From Pseudoxanthomonas sp. JBR18 (lineage in GTDB: Bacteria > Pseudomonadota > Gammaproteobacteria > Xanthomonadales > Xanthomonadaceae), in assembly GCF_028198165.1 (NCBI RefSeq), contig NZ_CP116339.1:186001-250000 (forward strand): a stretch of DNA of 64,000 nucleotides, given 5' to 3'. The notes beneath the pieces are model-generated. The model did not search any database. It was not told where the DNA came from and saw only the letters and a list, made by a program, of their open reading frames with translations. The first letter of the stretch is position 1. Each line of letters begins with the position of its first letter. Position numbers and translations under genes: made by a program. This document shows positions 39,568 to 48,177 of the stretch, piece by piece.

Positions 39568-40757
39568 TGCGGCGACTGCATGCCCTGCTGGCACGCATCG
39601 CGTGCGCGCTGCTGCTGGCGCTGCTGGCCGGCACGGCGGTGGCCGCGCCGCGCATCGGGGTGATGACGATGCAGCCGGGCGAGGTGTTCTTCGAGCGCTT
39701 CGGGCACGACGCGTTGGTGGTGGCCGATCCGCAGACCGGTCAGGCGACCTCGTACAACTTCGGCTTCTTCGACCCGGACGAGCCCGGTTTCCTGGGCCGC
39801 TTCATTGACGGCAAGATGATGTACTACCTGGTCGCGCTGCCGCTGCAGCAGGACCTGCAGACCTATCGCGAGGAGGGCCGCGGGGTCTCGATCCAGTGGC
39901 TGGACCTGACGCCCGAGCAGGCCGATGCACTGGCCTATTCGCTAGCCTGGCGCGCGCAGCCGCAGAACGCGCGTTATCCCTACGACTACTTCACCAGCAA
40001 TTGCGCTACCCAGGTCCGCGATGCGATCGACGCGGTGATGCGCGGCGCGTTGAAGAAACAACTGGCCGGGCGCTCGCGCGGCAATACCTACCGCAGCGAA
40101 GCCGTGCGTCTGGCCTCGCCGGCGTGGTGGATGTGGATTGGCTTCGACCTGGGCTTCGGCCCGTACGCCGACCAGCAGCTCTCGCGCTGGACCGAGTCGT
40201 TCGTGCCCATGCGCCTGGCCCAGGCCCTGGCCCAGGTAAAGAACACCGAAGGCCGGCCGCTGGTCCAACAGACCCAGCAGCTGCTGCCGCACCGCATCGC
40301 CCCCGAGCCGCCGGAAACCGCGCGACGCTGGTGGCCGTGGCTGTGCATCGGGGTGGCAATCACCATCGCACTGGTCGCCCTGGGGCGCCGCCACCGGCGC
40401 GCGGTGGCGGCCTTCGCCCTGCCGTTCTGGCTGCTGTGCACACTGGCCGGCGCGTTGATGCTGTTCATCTGGTTCGGCTCGGGCCACGTGGCCGGCTGGG
40501 CCAACCGCAACCTGCTGCTGTTCAATCCGCTGTGCGTGCTGCTGCTGTGGCCGTCGGTGCAGCTGCTGCGTGGGCGCCCGCTGCGGCGCTGGCAGGGCTG
40601 GCTGTTGCGGGCGGTGGCGGTGATCGCGGTGCTGGCGTGGATGCTGCACTGGTTTCCGTTTGGCCAGCAGAACAACGTGGCCTGGGTCGTGCTGATGCTG
40701 CCGATCCATCTGGCGATTGCATACGTATTCACTGGGCAACGCGGCTTGTCGCGCTGA
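39567..40757 (+). CDS. DUF4105 (Lnb-like) membrane protein in the lnt position
   Basis: The 396-residue protein has a signal peptide (cut after TAVAA), a periplasmic DUF4105 domain (about residues 30-250) and four or so C-terminal membrane helices (about 265-390). Within DUF4105, His47 in FFERFGHDALVV and Cys146 in YDYFTSNCATQV are candidates for a permuted papain-type His/Cys pair. DUF4105 has been renamed the Lnb N-terminal domain, after the Bacteroides protein Lnb that N-acylates lipoproteins. The domain layout (periplasmic domain then membrane bundle) fits. It follows corC with a one-base overlap, precisely where lnt lies in E. coli. Lipoprotein acylation is inferred, not shown. Confidence 0.85.
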   Translation: MRRLHALLARIACALLLALLAGTAVAAPRIGVMTMQPGEVFFERFGHDALVVADPQTGQATSYNFGFFDPDEPGFLGRFIDGKMMYYLVALPLQQDLQTYREEGRGVSIQWLDLTPEQADALAYSLAWRAQPQNARYPYDYFTSNCATQVRDAIDAVMRGALKKQLAGRSRGNTYRSEAVRLASPAWWMWIGFDLGFGPYADQQLSRWTESFVPMRLAQALAQVKNTEGRPLVQQTQQLLPHRIAPEPPETARRWWPWLCIGVAITIALVALGRRHRRAVAAFALPFWLLCTLAGALMLFIWFGSGHVAGWANRNLLLFNPLCVLLLWPSVQLLRGRPLRRWQGWLLRAVAVIAVLAWMLHWFPFGQQNNVAWVVLMLPIHLAIAYVFTGQRGLSR

Positions 40758-40803
40758 TCCACGCGGGCGAGCATGCCGGTCCACTCCAGCCGGACCACCC
40801 GTC

Positions 40804-42822
40804 ATGCTGCGTCTGTTGACCGCCCTGTTGCTGTTCTGTTCGCCGCTGGCCGCCTGGGCGGTCGTGCACGTCGACTCGCCTGGCAAGGTACTTTCAGTCC
40901 AAGTCGACACTGATCCTGACGGCCGGCCCAGCTACATGGTGCTGCGCCACGGCAAGCCCCTCATTGCGCCCTCGCGGCTGGGCTTCCTCCTGGTCGACGC
41001 GCCCAAGCTGGACCGCAACCTGGTGCTGGGCACGCCGGTCACGCGCACGTTCGATCAGACCTGGGAGCAGCCCTGGGGCGAGCGCCGCGTCATCCGCAAC
41101 CACTACAACGAGCTGCGCGTCACCCTGACCGAAAAAGTCGCGCCCGGGCGTCATTTCGACGTGGTGTTCCGCGTCTACGACGATGGCGTGGGCTTGCGCT
41201 ACGACGTCCCCGATCAGCCGAACCTCAAGGACGTGCGCATCGGTCAGGAGCTGACCGAGTTCAACATCGCCGACGAGGCCACCGCGTGGTGGATCCCGGC
41301 CTTCGAATGGAATCGCGCCGAGTACCTCTACCACCGCACGCCGGTCGAGGAGATCGGCGATGCGCAGACCCCGCTCACGCTGCGCACGAGCGACGGCCTG
41401 CACCTGTCCATCCACGAGGCCGCCCTGGTCGACTACGCCGGCATGAACCTCACCCGGGTGGAGGGGCGGCGCCTGCGCGCGGCGCTGACGCCGGGCAGTG
41501 GCGGCCAAGCGCCGGTCGAGCGGACCGCGCCCTTCCATACCCCGTGGCGCACGCTGCAGGTGGGCGAACGCGCCGGCGACCTGGTCGAATCCAGCCTGAT
41601 CCTCAACCTCAACGAGCCCAACACGCTCGGCGACGTGTCCTGGTTCAAGCCGATGAAATACGTCGGGGTGTGGTGGGAGATGCACCTGGACAAGAAGACC
41701 TGGGCCTCCGGGCCCAAGCACGGGGCGACCACCGCCAACGTGATGCGCCATATCGACTTCGCGGCCAAACATCATCTTGGCGGGGTGCTGGTGGAAGGCT
41801 GGAACCTGGGCTGGGACGGCGACTGGTTCGGCAACGGCGAGGACTTCGACTTCCTCAAAGCCTACCCCGACTACGACCTGCGCAAGCTGGCCGCTTATGC
41901 CAAGTCCAAGGGTGTGCATCTGATTGCGCACAACGAGACCTCGGGCAACGCGGCCCACTACGAGACGCAGCTCGAAGACGCCTTCGCGCTATACCAGTCG
42001 CTGGGCATCGATGCAGTCAAGACCGGTTACGTGGCCGATGCGGGCCAGGCCAAGGTGATCGGCCGCGACGGCAAGCGCCACTACGCCTGGCACGAAGGCC
42101 AGGACATGGTCCGCCACTACCAGCATGTGGTCGATGTGGCCGCCGAGCACCACATCGCGGTGGATGCGCACGAACCGGTCAAGGCCACCGGCCTGCGCCG
42201 CACCTATCCCAACTTCGTGGCCCGTGAAGGCGCGCGCGGCATGGAATACAACGCCTGGGGCAACCCCGGCAATCCGCCCGAGCACGAGGAGAACCTGGTC
42301 TTCACCCGCCTGCTGGCCGGGCCGATGGACTTCACGCCTGGCATCTTCAAGATGCAGACCAGGCCCGGTTCGCAAGTGTCCACCACGCTGGCCAAGCAGT
42401 TGGCGCTGTACGTGACGATCTACAGTCCGATCCAGATGGCCGCCGACCTGCTGGACCACTACGAAGCCAATCCAAAGCCCTTCAAGTTCATCGAAGACGT
42501 GGCCGTGGACTGGGATGAAACCCGCGTGCTCAACGGCGAGGTGGGCGACTACGTCACCATCGCGCGCAAGGAGCGCGGCGGCGAAGACTGGTTCCTGGGT
42601 TCGATCACCGACGAGCAACCGCGCACGCTGCAAACCAAGCTCGACTTCCTGACCCCGGGCAAGCGCTACACCGCGCAGATCTACCGCGACGGCCCGGATG
42701 CGGACTGGGCGAAGAACCCCGAGGCGATCGTGATCGAGCAGCGCGAGGTCACCAGCGCCGACACCCTCACGCTCAAGCTCGCCCCTGGCGGCGGACAGGC
42801 GATCCGCTTCGAGGCCGAATAG
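40804..42822 (+). CDS. GH97-family alpha-glucosidase/glycoside hydrolase
   Basis: The 672-residue protein starts at ATG 40804 with a signal peptide (MLRLLTALLLFCSPLAAWA). The N-terminal beta-sandwich is followed by a (beta/alpha)8 barrel, and the C-terminal end is a small beta-domain. GH97/SusB motifs include AWWIPAFEWNRAEYLYH, VGVWWEMHLDKKTWAS, GVLVEGWNLGWDGDWFG, HLIAHNETSGNAAHYE, HIAVDAHEPVKATGLRRTYP and REGARGMEYNAWG. The acidic residues in these motifs form the calcium and catalytic sites. The HEPVKATG and REGARGMEYN motifs resemble inverting SusB-type enzymes, acting on alpha-glucans in the periplasm. Several subtypes exist, so the substrate remains uncertain. It is 46 bases after the DUF4105 gene. 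Confidence 0.92.
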   Translation: MLRLLTALLLFCSPLAAWAVVHVDSPGKVLSVQVDTDPDGRPSYMVLRHGKPLIAPSRLGFLLVDAPKLDRNLVLGTPVTRTFDQTWEQPWGERRVIRNHYNELRVTLTEKVAPGRHFDVVFRVYDDGVGLRYDVPDQPNLKDVRIGQELTEFNIADEATAWWIPAFEWNRAEYLYHRTPVEEIGDAQTPLTLRTSDGLHLSIHEAALVDYAGMNLTRVEGRRLRAALTPGSGGQAPVERTAPFHTPWRTLQVGERAGDLVESSLILNLNEPNTLGDVSWFKPMKYVGVWWEMHLDKKTWASGPKHGATTANVMRHIDFAAKHHLGGVLVEGWNLGWDGDWFGNGEDFDFLKAYPDYDLRKLAAYAKSKGVHLIAHNETSGNAAHYETQLEDAFALYQSLGIDAVKTGYVADAGQAKVIGRDGKRHYAWHEGQDMVRHYQHVVDVAAEHHIAVDAHEPVKATGLRRTYPNFVAREGARGMEYNAWGNPGNPPEHEENLVFTRLLAGPMDFTPGIFKMQTRPGSQVSTTLAKQLALYVTIYSPIQMAADLLDHYEANPKPFKFIEDVAVDWDETRVLNGEVGDYVTIARKERGGEDWFLGSITDEQPRTLQTKLDFLTPGKRYTAQIYRDGPDADWAKNPEAIVIEQREVTSADTLTLKLAPGGGQAIRFEAE

Positions 42823-42893
42823 GCGCCCGGCTGGCGCGCGGTGGATCGCCCGGTCAGAATCGGGCGATCTTCGTTCATCACCGCGAGTCGTCC

Positions 42894-43817
42894 ATGCCTG
42901 CACCCGCCCGCCTGACCGCTGCCCTCCTGCTGGCCCTGCTGCCGGCCTTCGCCGTGACCGCGGCCGACGCGGCCGGCAAGCCCTACCGCAGCGCGCAGCA
43001 GATCCTGGATGCCTCGCCGGACAGTGTCTGGCGCAAGCTGGATCCGGATCGCACGCTGTACATGGACCTGGACACCGGGCGGGTGGTGATCGAACTGGCG
43101 CCGCAATTCGCGCCCGAGCACGTCGGCAACATCCGCACGCTGGCGCATGAGCACTTCTGGGACGGCACCAGCATCTACCGCGCGCAGGACAACTTCGTGG
43201 TGCAGTTCGGTGACGTCGATGGCGAGGACCCGGCCAAGGCCAAGTCGCTTGGCTCGGCCAAGACCCATCTGCCGGCCGAGTTCAATCGCAGCGCGAAGGG
43301 GCTGGATTTCCAGAAGCTGCCCGACAGCGACGGCTGGGCCAAGGAAGTCGGCTTCGTCGATGGCTTCCCGGTCGGGCGCACCAGTCCGGACGGCACGGCG
43401 TGGCTGGCGCACTGCTACGGCACGCTGGGCGCGGGCCGCAACAACGCCGACGACAGCAGCATCGGCGCCGAGTTGTACGTGACCATCGGCCAGTCGCCTC
43501 GGCAGTTGGACGACAACATCACCGTGGTCGGCCGCGTGGTGAAGGGCATGGAACTGCTGAGCACGATCAAACGCGGCCCTGAGCCGATGGGCTTCTACAC
43601 CGACCCGGCGCAGCGCACCCCGATCAAGTCGATCCGCCTGGCCAGCGACGTGCCGGTGGCCGAGCGCACGCCGCTGGAACTGCTGCGCACCGACAGCCAG
43701 ACCTTCCGCGAGGTCGCCGAATCCAAGCGCAACCGCGTGGACGATTTCTACAAGCGCCCGGCCGGGCACATCGACCTGTGCAACGTGCCGCTGCCGGTGC
43801 GCACGCCCAAAGACTGA
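42894..43817 (+). CDS. Secreted cyclophilin-type peptidyl-prolyl isomerase
   Basis: The 307-residue protein has a signal peptide (cut near VTAADA) and a cyclophilin-like domain: [20 protein letters not shown], then [20 protein letters not shown]. The family-typical [20 protein letters not shown] and [20 protein letters not shown] follow. It carries a non-canonical insertion of about 35 residues after VQFGD and a C-terminal extension. It probably assists folding of periplasmic or outer-membrane proteins. It ends one base before the convergent EamA gene. Confidence 0.9.
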   Translation: MPAPARLTAALLLALLPAFAVTAADAAGKPYRSAQQILDASPDSVWRKLDPDRTLYMDLDTGRVVIELAPQFAPEHVGNIRTLAHEHFWDGTSIYRAQDNFVVQFGDVDGEDPAKAKSLGSAKTHLPAEFNRSAKGLDFQKLPDSDGWAKEVGFVDGFPVGRTSPDGTAWLAHCYGTLGAGRNNADDSSIGAELYVTIGQSPRQLDDNITVVGRVVKGMELLSTIKRGPEPMGFYTDPAQRTPIKSIRLASDVPVAERTPLELLRTDSQTFREVAESKRNRVDDFYKRPAGHIDLCNVPLPVRTPKD

Positions 43818-44720
43818 TCAGCGCCTTGCGGCGCGCTGGCTGACCGCCACGCTGCCCAGGATCAGCGCGCCGGCCACCAGCATCGGCAGTGTGACCGCCT
43901 CGCCCAGCAGGGCCCAGGCGAACAGCGCGCCGAACAACGGCACCAGATAGGTCACCGTCGAAGCGGTGGCCGCGCCGACACGGTGAATCAGCCGGTAGTA
44001 CAGCAGGAAGGCTAGGCCGGTGCAGACCACGCCCAGCGCCGTCACGCTGGCCCATGCGCCGGCGGACACCGCATGCGTGGGCCAGTGCGTCGCGGCCCAC
44101 GGCGCCAGCAGCAGGGCCGCGCTGCCCAGCGTGGCGGCGGCCGAGGCCGCCGGCGGCAGGCCCTGCATGTGCCGGCGCACCAGGTTCACGCCCACCCCGT
44201 ACAGCAGCGCGGCCGTGGCACCGGCCAGCACCGCGCCGCCGACACTCGCGCCATCGGCCTTGCCCAGCGCCAGTACCACCACGCCAACGAAGCCGGTCAG
44301 TAACGCCAGCGCGCGTCGCGTGCCGATCTTCTCCCCGAAGAACAGGGAGCCGACCAGCGCGGCGAACAGCACGGTCATCGCGTTGCAGATCGCGCCGATG
44401 GCCGCGGGCGAGCGCTGTGCGGCCCAGGCGAACAGCAGGAACGGCACCGCCGAGTTGATCAGCCCGATCAGGGCCAGCAACGGCCAGCGGCGGGTCGGGA
44501 ACTGGGCGCGCGCCTTCCACAGGAACGGGGCCAGCACCAGCGCGCCCAGCGCCAGGCGCACTTCCACCAGTGCCGCAGCCCCGAACTCGCTGGCGGCGAT
44601 GCGCATGAAGAGAAAGGAGCAGCCCCAGATCGCACCGAGCACGGTCAGGTCGATGGGGGTACGCCAGTCGCGGGTCGCGACCGGGCTCAGGCTGGGAGCG
44701 GCAGGCGTGGGCGTGGACAT
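43818..44720 (-). CDS. EamA/DMT-family transporter
   Basis: This 300-residue inner-membrane protein has ten predicted helices arranged as two EamA repeats. The repeats begin at LTVLGAIWGCSFLFMRIAAS and, in the second half, at VGGAVLAGATAALLYGVGVN. Such proteins export small metabolites or amino acids. It is divergent from the LysR-type regulator, with 201 bases between starts, a classic arrangement in which the regulator controls the exporter. The substrate is unknown. Confidence 0.9.
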   Translation of the reverse strand: MSTPTPAAPSLSPVATRDWRTPIDLTVLGAIWGCSFLFMRIAASEFGAAALVEVRLALGALVLAPFLWKARAQFPTRRWPLLALIGLINSAVPFLLFAWAAQRSPAAIGAICNAMTVLFAALVGSLFFGEKIGTRRALALLTGFVGVVVLALGKADGASVGGAVLAGATAALLYGVGVNLVRRHMQGLPPAASAAATLGSAALLLAPWAATHWPTHAVSAGAWASVTALGVVCTGLAFLLYYRLIHRVGAATASTVTYLVPLFGALFAWALLGEAVTLPMLVAGALILGSVAVSQRAARR

Positions 44721-44897
44721 GTGGCATCGGCGGGAGTGGGGAAAGGCGCAGTGCGGCGGGACGGCCGCGACGCGCCAGGGCCGGCAACAGCGTGCGCGGA
44801 CCGAGCGTGCCGTGCTCGCCGTTTCCGGACATCACAGAACGATGGCTATCCTCGGTCCGGCGTGAAACGCCCACAAGCGCGTAGTATCGCGCCCTGC

Positions 44898-44914
44898 CAC
44901 AAATCTGGTTTGTG
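44898..44914. promoter_or_regulatory. Inverted repeat before the LysR gene
   Basis: CACAAA-TCTGG-TTTGTG is a perfect 6-bp inverted repeat ending eight bases before the LysR ATG, in the divergent region shared with the EamA gene. It could be an operator for autoregulation; it is short and could also arise by chance. Confidence 0.35.
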
Positions 44915-44921
44915 TCTTGCC

Positions 44922-45899
44922 ATGCACCTGCGCCCGACCCTGCTGCCTTCGCTCGGCGTGTTCGCCGCCGCCGCGCGCCACCAGAACCTGGCTCATGCGG
45001 CCGAGGAATTGCACCTGACCGCCAGCGCGGTCAGCCACCACGTCCGCAAGCTCGAGCGCCTGCTCGAAGTCAGCCTGTTCCAGCGCCATGCGCGCGGCGT
45101 GACCCTCACCCCGGAAGGCCGCCAACTGGCCGATGCCGCCACCGCCGCGCTGGCCGACGTGGCCGCGGTGGCCGGCGCGCTCCATCCGCAGACCGACGTG
45201 GTGCCACTGCGCGTGACCACGCTGCATTCGCTGGCCTACAGCTGGCTGGTCCCGCGCCTGCCGCGCTTTTGCGCCGCACATCCTCAGGTGCGCGTGGAAT
45301 TCGATTCCAGCCCCGCGCTGGCACGGCTGGACGAAGGTGGGTTCGATCTGGGCATCCGCTATGGCATCGGGCACTGGCCGGGACTGACCGCGCATCACCT
45401 GATGGACGACGCACTGTTCCCGGTCGCCTCGCCCGCCCTGCCCGGCGTGGACGCCGTCGACACGCCCTCGCGCATCACCACCCTGCCGATGCTCGCCGAC
45501 CTTGGACCGCAGGGCTGGCGCGAATGGTTCCGCGAAGCCGGCGTGCACGGCGCGCAGCTGCCCACCCCGCACGTGTTCACCGACAGCACCGACGTCATGC
45601 GCGCGGCGGTCTACGGGCTGGGCGCGGCCCTGGCCCGCAAACACATCGCCGCGCCTTACCTGGCGCGCTACGAGCTGGTACGCCTGCCCGGCCCGGACCT
45701 GCGCGCCCGCTATGCCTACTACGCCGTGCACGCCGCCCACCGCACGCTCTCACCCGCGGGACAGTTGTTCCTGGACTGGCTCAAGGACCAGGCCCGCGAC
45801 GAGCGCACGCCGATGCCGGCGATTCCCGATGCGCTGCTGGGGCGCACGCGCCTGAGCGGTGAACGCGCCCGACCGCCGCGTGCCGACAAGGTGCCCTAG
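44922..45899 (+). CDS. LysR-type transcriptional regulator (GcvA-like)
   Basis: The 325-residue protein starts at ATG 44922. The N-terminal winged HTH reads LGVFAAAARHQNLAHAAEEL, HLTASAVSHHVRKLERLL and FQRHARGVTLTPEGRQLADA, and the rest is a type 2 periplasmic-binding-like effector domain (including FDLGIRYGIGHWPGL). It resembles GcvA-type LysR proteins. It is divergent from the EamA exporter and is the likely regulator of it. The C-terminus overlaps the convergent GFA gene by four bases. Confidence 0.92.
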   Translation: MHLRPTLLPSLGVFAAAARHQNLAHAAEELHLTASAVSHHVRKLERLLEVSLFQRHARGVTLTPEGRQLADAATAALADVAAVAGALHPQTDVVPLRVTTLHSLAYSWLVPRLPRFCAAHPQVRVEFDSSPALARLDEGGFDLGIRYGIGHWPGLTAHHLMDDALFPVASPALPGVDAVDTPSRITTLPMLADLGPQGWREWFREAGVHGAQLPTPHVFTDSTDVMRAAVYGLGAALARKHIAAPYLARYELVRLPGPDLRARYAYYAVHAAHRTLSPAGQLFLDWLKDQARDERTPMPAIPDALLGRTRLSGERARPPRADKVP

Positions 45900-46243
45900 A
45901 CAGCCGCACCGTCGTAGGGGACGACCTTCAAGGTACCCAGATCGAGCGCTGGGACGCAGCGCAGATTCACCGCGATCATTGCCTCGCCATCCGGGCCGAT
46001 GCCCTCGCTGTAGGGCGCCACGCCGCACACGCCGCAGAAGTGGTGCTGCAGCCGATGCGTGTTGAACGTATAGGTGCGCAGGGCCGACGGATCGACCTGC
46101 AGCACGACCGCCGCACGCGGCGCGAACCACAGCAGCGCACCGCGACGGCGGCACAGCGAGCAGTTGCAGTCGATGGCCTGGTCGATCTGGCCCTCGAAGG
46201 TAAAGGCAAGGGCACCGCAGTGACAGCTGGCAGCATGGTCCAT
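45896..46243 (-). CDS. GFA-family (CENP-V/glutathione-dependent formaldehyde-activating) protein
   Basis: The 115-residue protein has the GFA zinc signature: SCHCGAL (Cys7, Cys9), DCNCSLCRRRGAL (Cys26, Cys28, Cys31) and HHFCGVCG (Cys70, Cys73). These bind two zinc ions. Some relatives react with glutathione-formaldehyde adducts, but most, like this one, have no proven reaction. It is cytosolic and overlaps the LysR stop in the convergent direction. Confidence 0.9.
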   Translation of the reverse strand: MDHAASCHCGALAFTFEGQIDQAIDCNCSLCRRRGALLWFAPRAAVVLQVDPSALRTYTFNTHRLQHHFCGVCGVAPYSEGIGPDGEAMIAVNLRCVPALDLGTLKVVPYDGAAV

Positions 46244-46344
46244 GGCACGGCTCCTGGCGGGTAGACCGGGCGAGCATAGGCCAAACCCCTGACTGGCGTA
46301 TCCGATGCCCTATGCTGGATAGCCTTGCCACTTGGATATCCAAC

Positions 46345-48159
46345 ATGCGCCACCGCCTGCTCGCCGTCGCCGTCCTTGCCTCGCTCGCCGCCTGTCAACC
46401 GGCGCAGGCACCGACCGATGGCAGCAAGGCCGACACCGATCCCCCGACCATGACCGGGACCGCCAAGGCCGACGTGAAGTTCGCCGACCTGTCCAAGCGT
46501 GCGGTCGATGGCTGGATGCAGCTTTCGCCGGTCTCGGCCACACAGGTGGGCGACCATCGCTACGATCACCAGCTCGACGACCTGTCCGCGCAAGGTCGCC
46601 AGAAGGCCCTGCAGTTCAACCAGAACCTGTTGGCCGAGCTGGACGGTATCGACGTGCACGGCCTGTCGCGCGAGAACCAAGTCGATGCGGCCATCCTGCG
46701 CAACCAGCTGCAGTACCAGATCTGGGATGCGCAGACCCTGCAGTCCTGGGCGTGGGATCCGCAGGTCTATACCGGCCTGGCCGGAGGCGCCCTGTACGGC
46801 CTGATGGCGCGCGATTTCGCGCCACTGCCGCAACGGCTGCAAGCGGCCATCGCGCGCATGGAGCAACTCCCGGCCCTGTTCGCCCAGGAGCGCGAGAACC
46901 TGGATCTGGCGCGCGTGCCCAAGCTCCATGCCCAGACCGTCTCCAAGCAGAACCAGGGCGTGATGGGCATCGTCGCCCAGTTCATCACCCCGCACGCCGG
47001 TGAGCTCTCAGACGCCGACCAGGCGCGCCTGGCCAAGGCCACCGCCGCGCTCAATCAGGCCGTCGACGCCCAGCAGGCGTGGATCGACGGCACCCTGGTA
47101 CCCAATGCACAAGGCGACTTCCGCATCGGCGCGGAGAAGTACGACCAGAAGCTCAAGTTCGCCCTCGTGTCCTCGCTGTCGCGCCAGGACATCCGCCAAC
47201 GTGCAGAGGGCGAGATCAAGCGCGTGCGCGCCGAGATGTACGGCATCGCCCGCACCGTGCTGAAGGACAAAGCCGGCGCACCCGCCCTACCCGAGGCGCC
47301 CAGTGACGACCAGCAGCAGGCCGCCATCGAAGCCGCCCTGGAGCTGACCTACGCTGACAAGCCGGCGCCAGATGCGGTGGTGGACACGGCCAAGGCCGCA
47401 CTGGCCGAATCGACGGCCTTCGTGAAGGCCAAGGATCTGGTCACCCCGCCCGACGCACCGGTCAAGATCATTCTGATGCCCGAGTTCCAGCGCGGCGTGG
47501 CGGTGGCCTACTGCGATTCGCCCGGCCCGCTGGACAAGGACCTGGACACCTTCTACGCCGTATCGCCGATTCCGGAGGACTGGAACGCAAGCCAGGTCGA
47601 TTCATTCCTGCGCGAATACAACAACCGCATGATCAAGCTGCTCTCCATTCACGAGGGCACGCCGGGCCATTACCTGGAAGGCTGGCATTCTGCCAAGTTC
47701 CCCTCCACGCTGCGCGCAGTACTGCGCTCAGGCATGTTTGCAGAGGGCTGGGCGGTCTACACCGAGCACATGATGAGCGAGCAGGGCTACCAGGCTGACG
47801 ACCCGCTGTACAAGCTCACCCAGCTCAAGTTCTACCTACGCACCATTTCCAACGCGATCCTGGACCAGGGCGTGCACGTGGATGGCTGGAGCAAGGAACA
47901 GGCCATGCATCTGATGGTCCATGACGCGTTCCAGCAGACCAGCGAGGCCGAGGGCAAATGGGTGCGTGCGCAGCTGTCCAGCGCGCAGCTGCCGACCTAT
48001 TTCGTCGGCGTGCAGGAGATGCTGGACACGCGCAAGGCGGTGGAAGCCAAGCAGGGCAAACAGTTCGACCTCAAGGCCTACCACGACCAGTTGCTGTCCT
48101 ACGGCGCCCCGCCAGTGCGCTTCGCGCGGGAGTTGATGCTGGATCAGCCCATCGAGTAA
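46345..48159 (+). CDS. DUF885 lipoprotein, putative metallopeptidase
   Basis: The 604-residue protein starts at ATG 46345, giving a clear lipoprotein signal (MRHRLLAVAVLASLAAC, lipid-attached Cys17). An earlier ATG at 46312 would put a charged leader before it. The body is DUF885: FADLSKRAVDGWMQLSPVSA, VGDHRYDHQLDDLSAQ, and the HExxH-like IHEGTPGHYLEGWHSAK with the downstream EGWAVYTEHMMSE. Together these mark the family as zinc metallopeptidase-like. It is probably anchored in the outer or inner membrane facing the periplasm. The substrate is unknown. Confidence 0.9.
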   Translation: MRHRLLAVAVLASLAACQPAQAPTDGSKADTDPPTMTGTAKADVKFADLSKRAVDGWMQLSPVSATQVGDHRYDHQLDDLSAQGRQKALQFNQNLLAELDGIDVHGLSRENQVDAAILRNQLQYQIWDAQTLQSWAWDPQVYTGLAGGALYGLMARDFAPLPQRLQAAIARMEQLPALFAQERENLDLARVPKLHAQTVSKQNQGVMGIVAQFITPHAGELSDADQARLAKATAALNQAVDAQQAWIDGTLVPNAQGDFRIGAEKYDQKLKFALVSSLSRQDIRQRAEGEIKRVRAEMYGIARTVLKDKAGAPALPEAPSDDQQQAAIEAALELTYADKPAPDAVVDTAKAALAESTAFVKAKDLVTPPDAPVKIILMPEFQRGVAVAYCDSPGPLDKDLDTFYAVSPIPEDWNASQVDSFLREYNNRMIKLLSIHEGTPGHYLEGWHSAKFPSTLRAVLRSGMFAEGWAVYTEHMMSEQGYQADDPLYKLTQLKFYLRTISNAILDQGVHVDGWSKEQAMHLMVHDAFQQTSEAEGKWVRAQLSSAQLPTYFVGVQEMLDTRKAVEAKQGKQFDLKAYHDQLLSYGAPPVRFARELMLDQPIE

Positions 48160-48177
48160 GCCGGCACGGCGTCGGTC

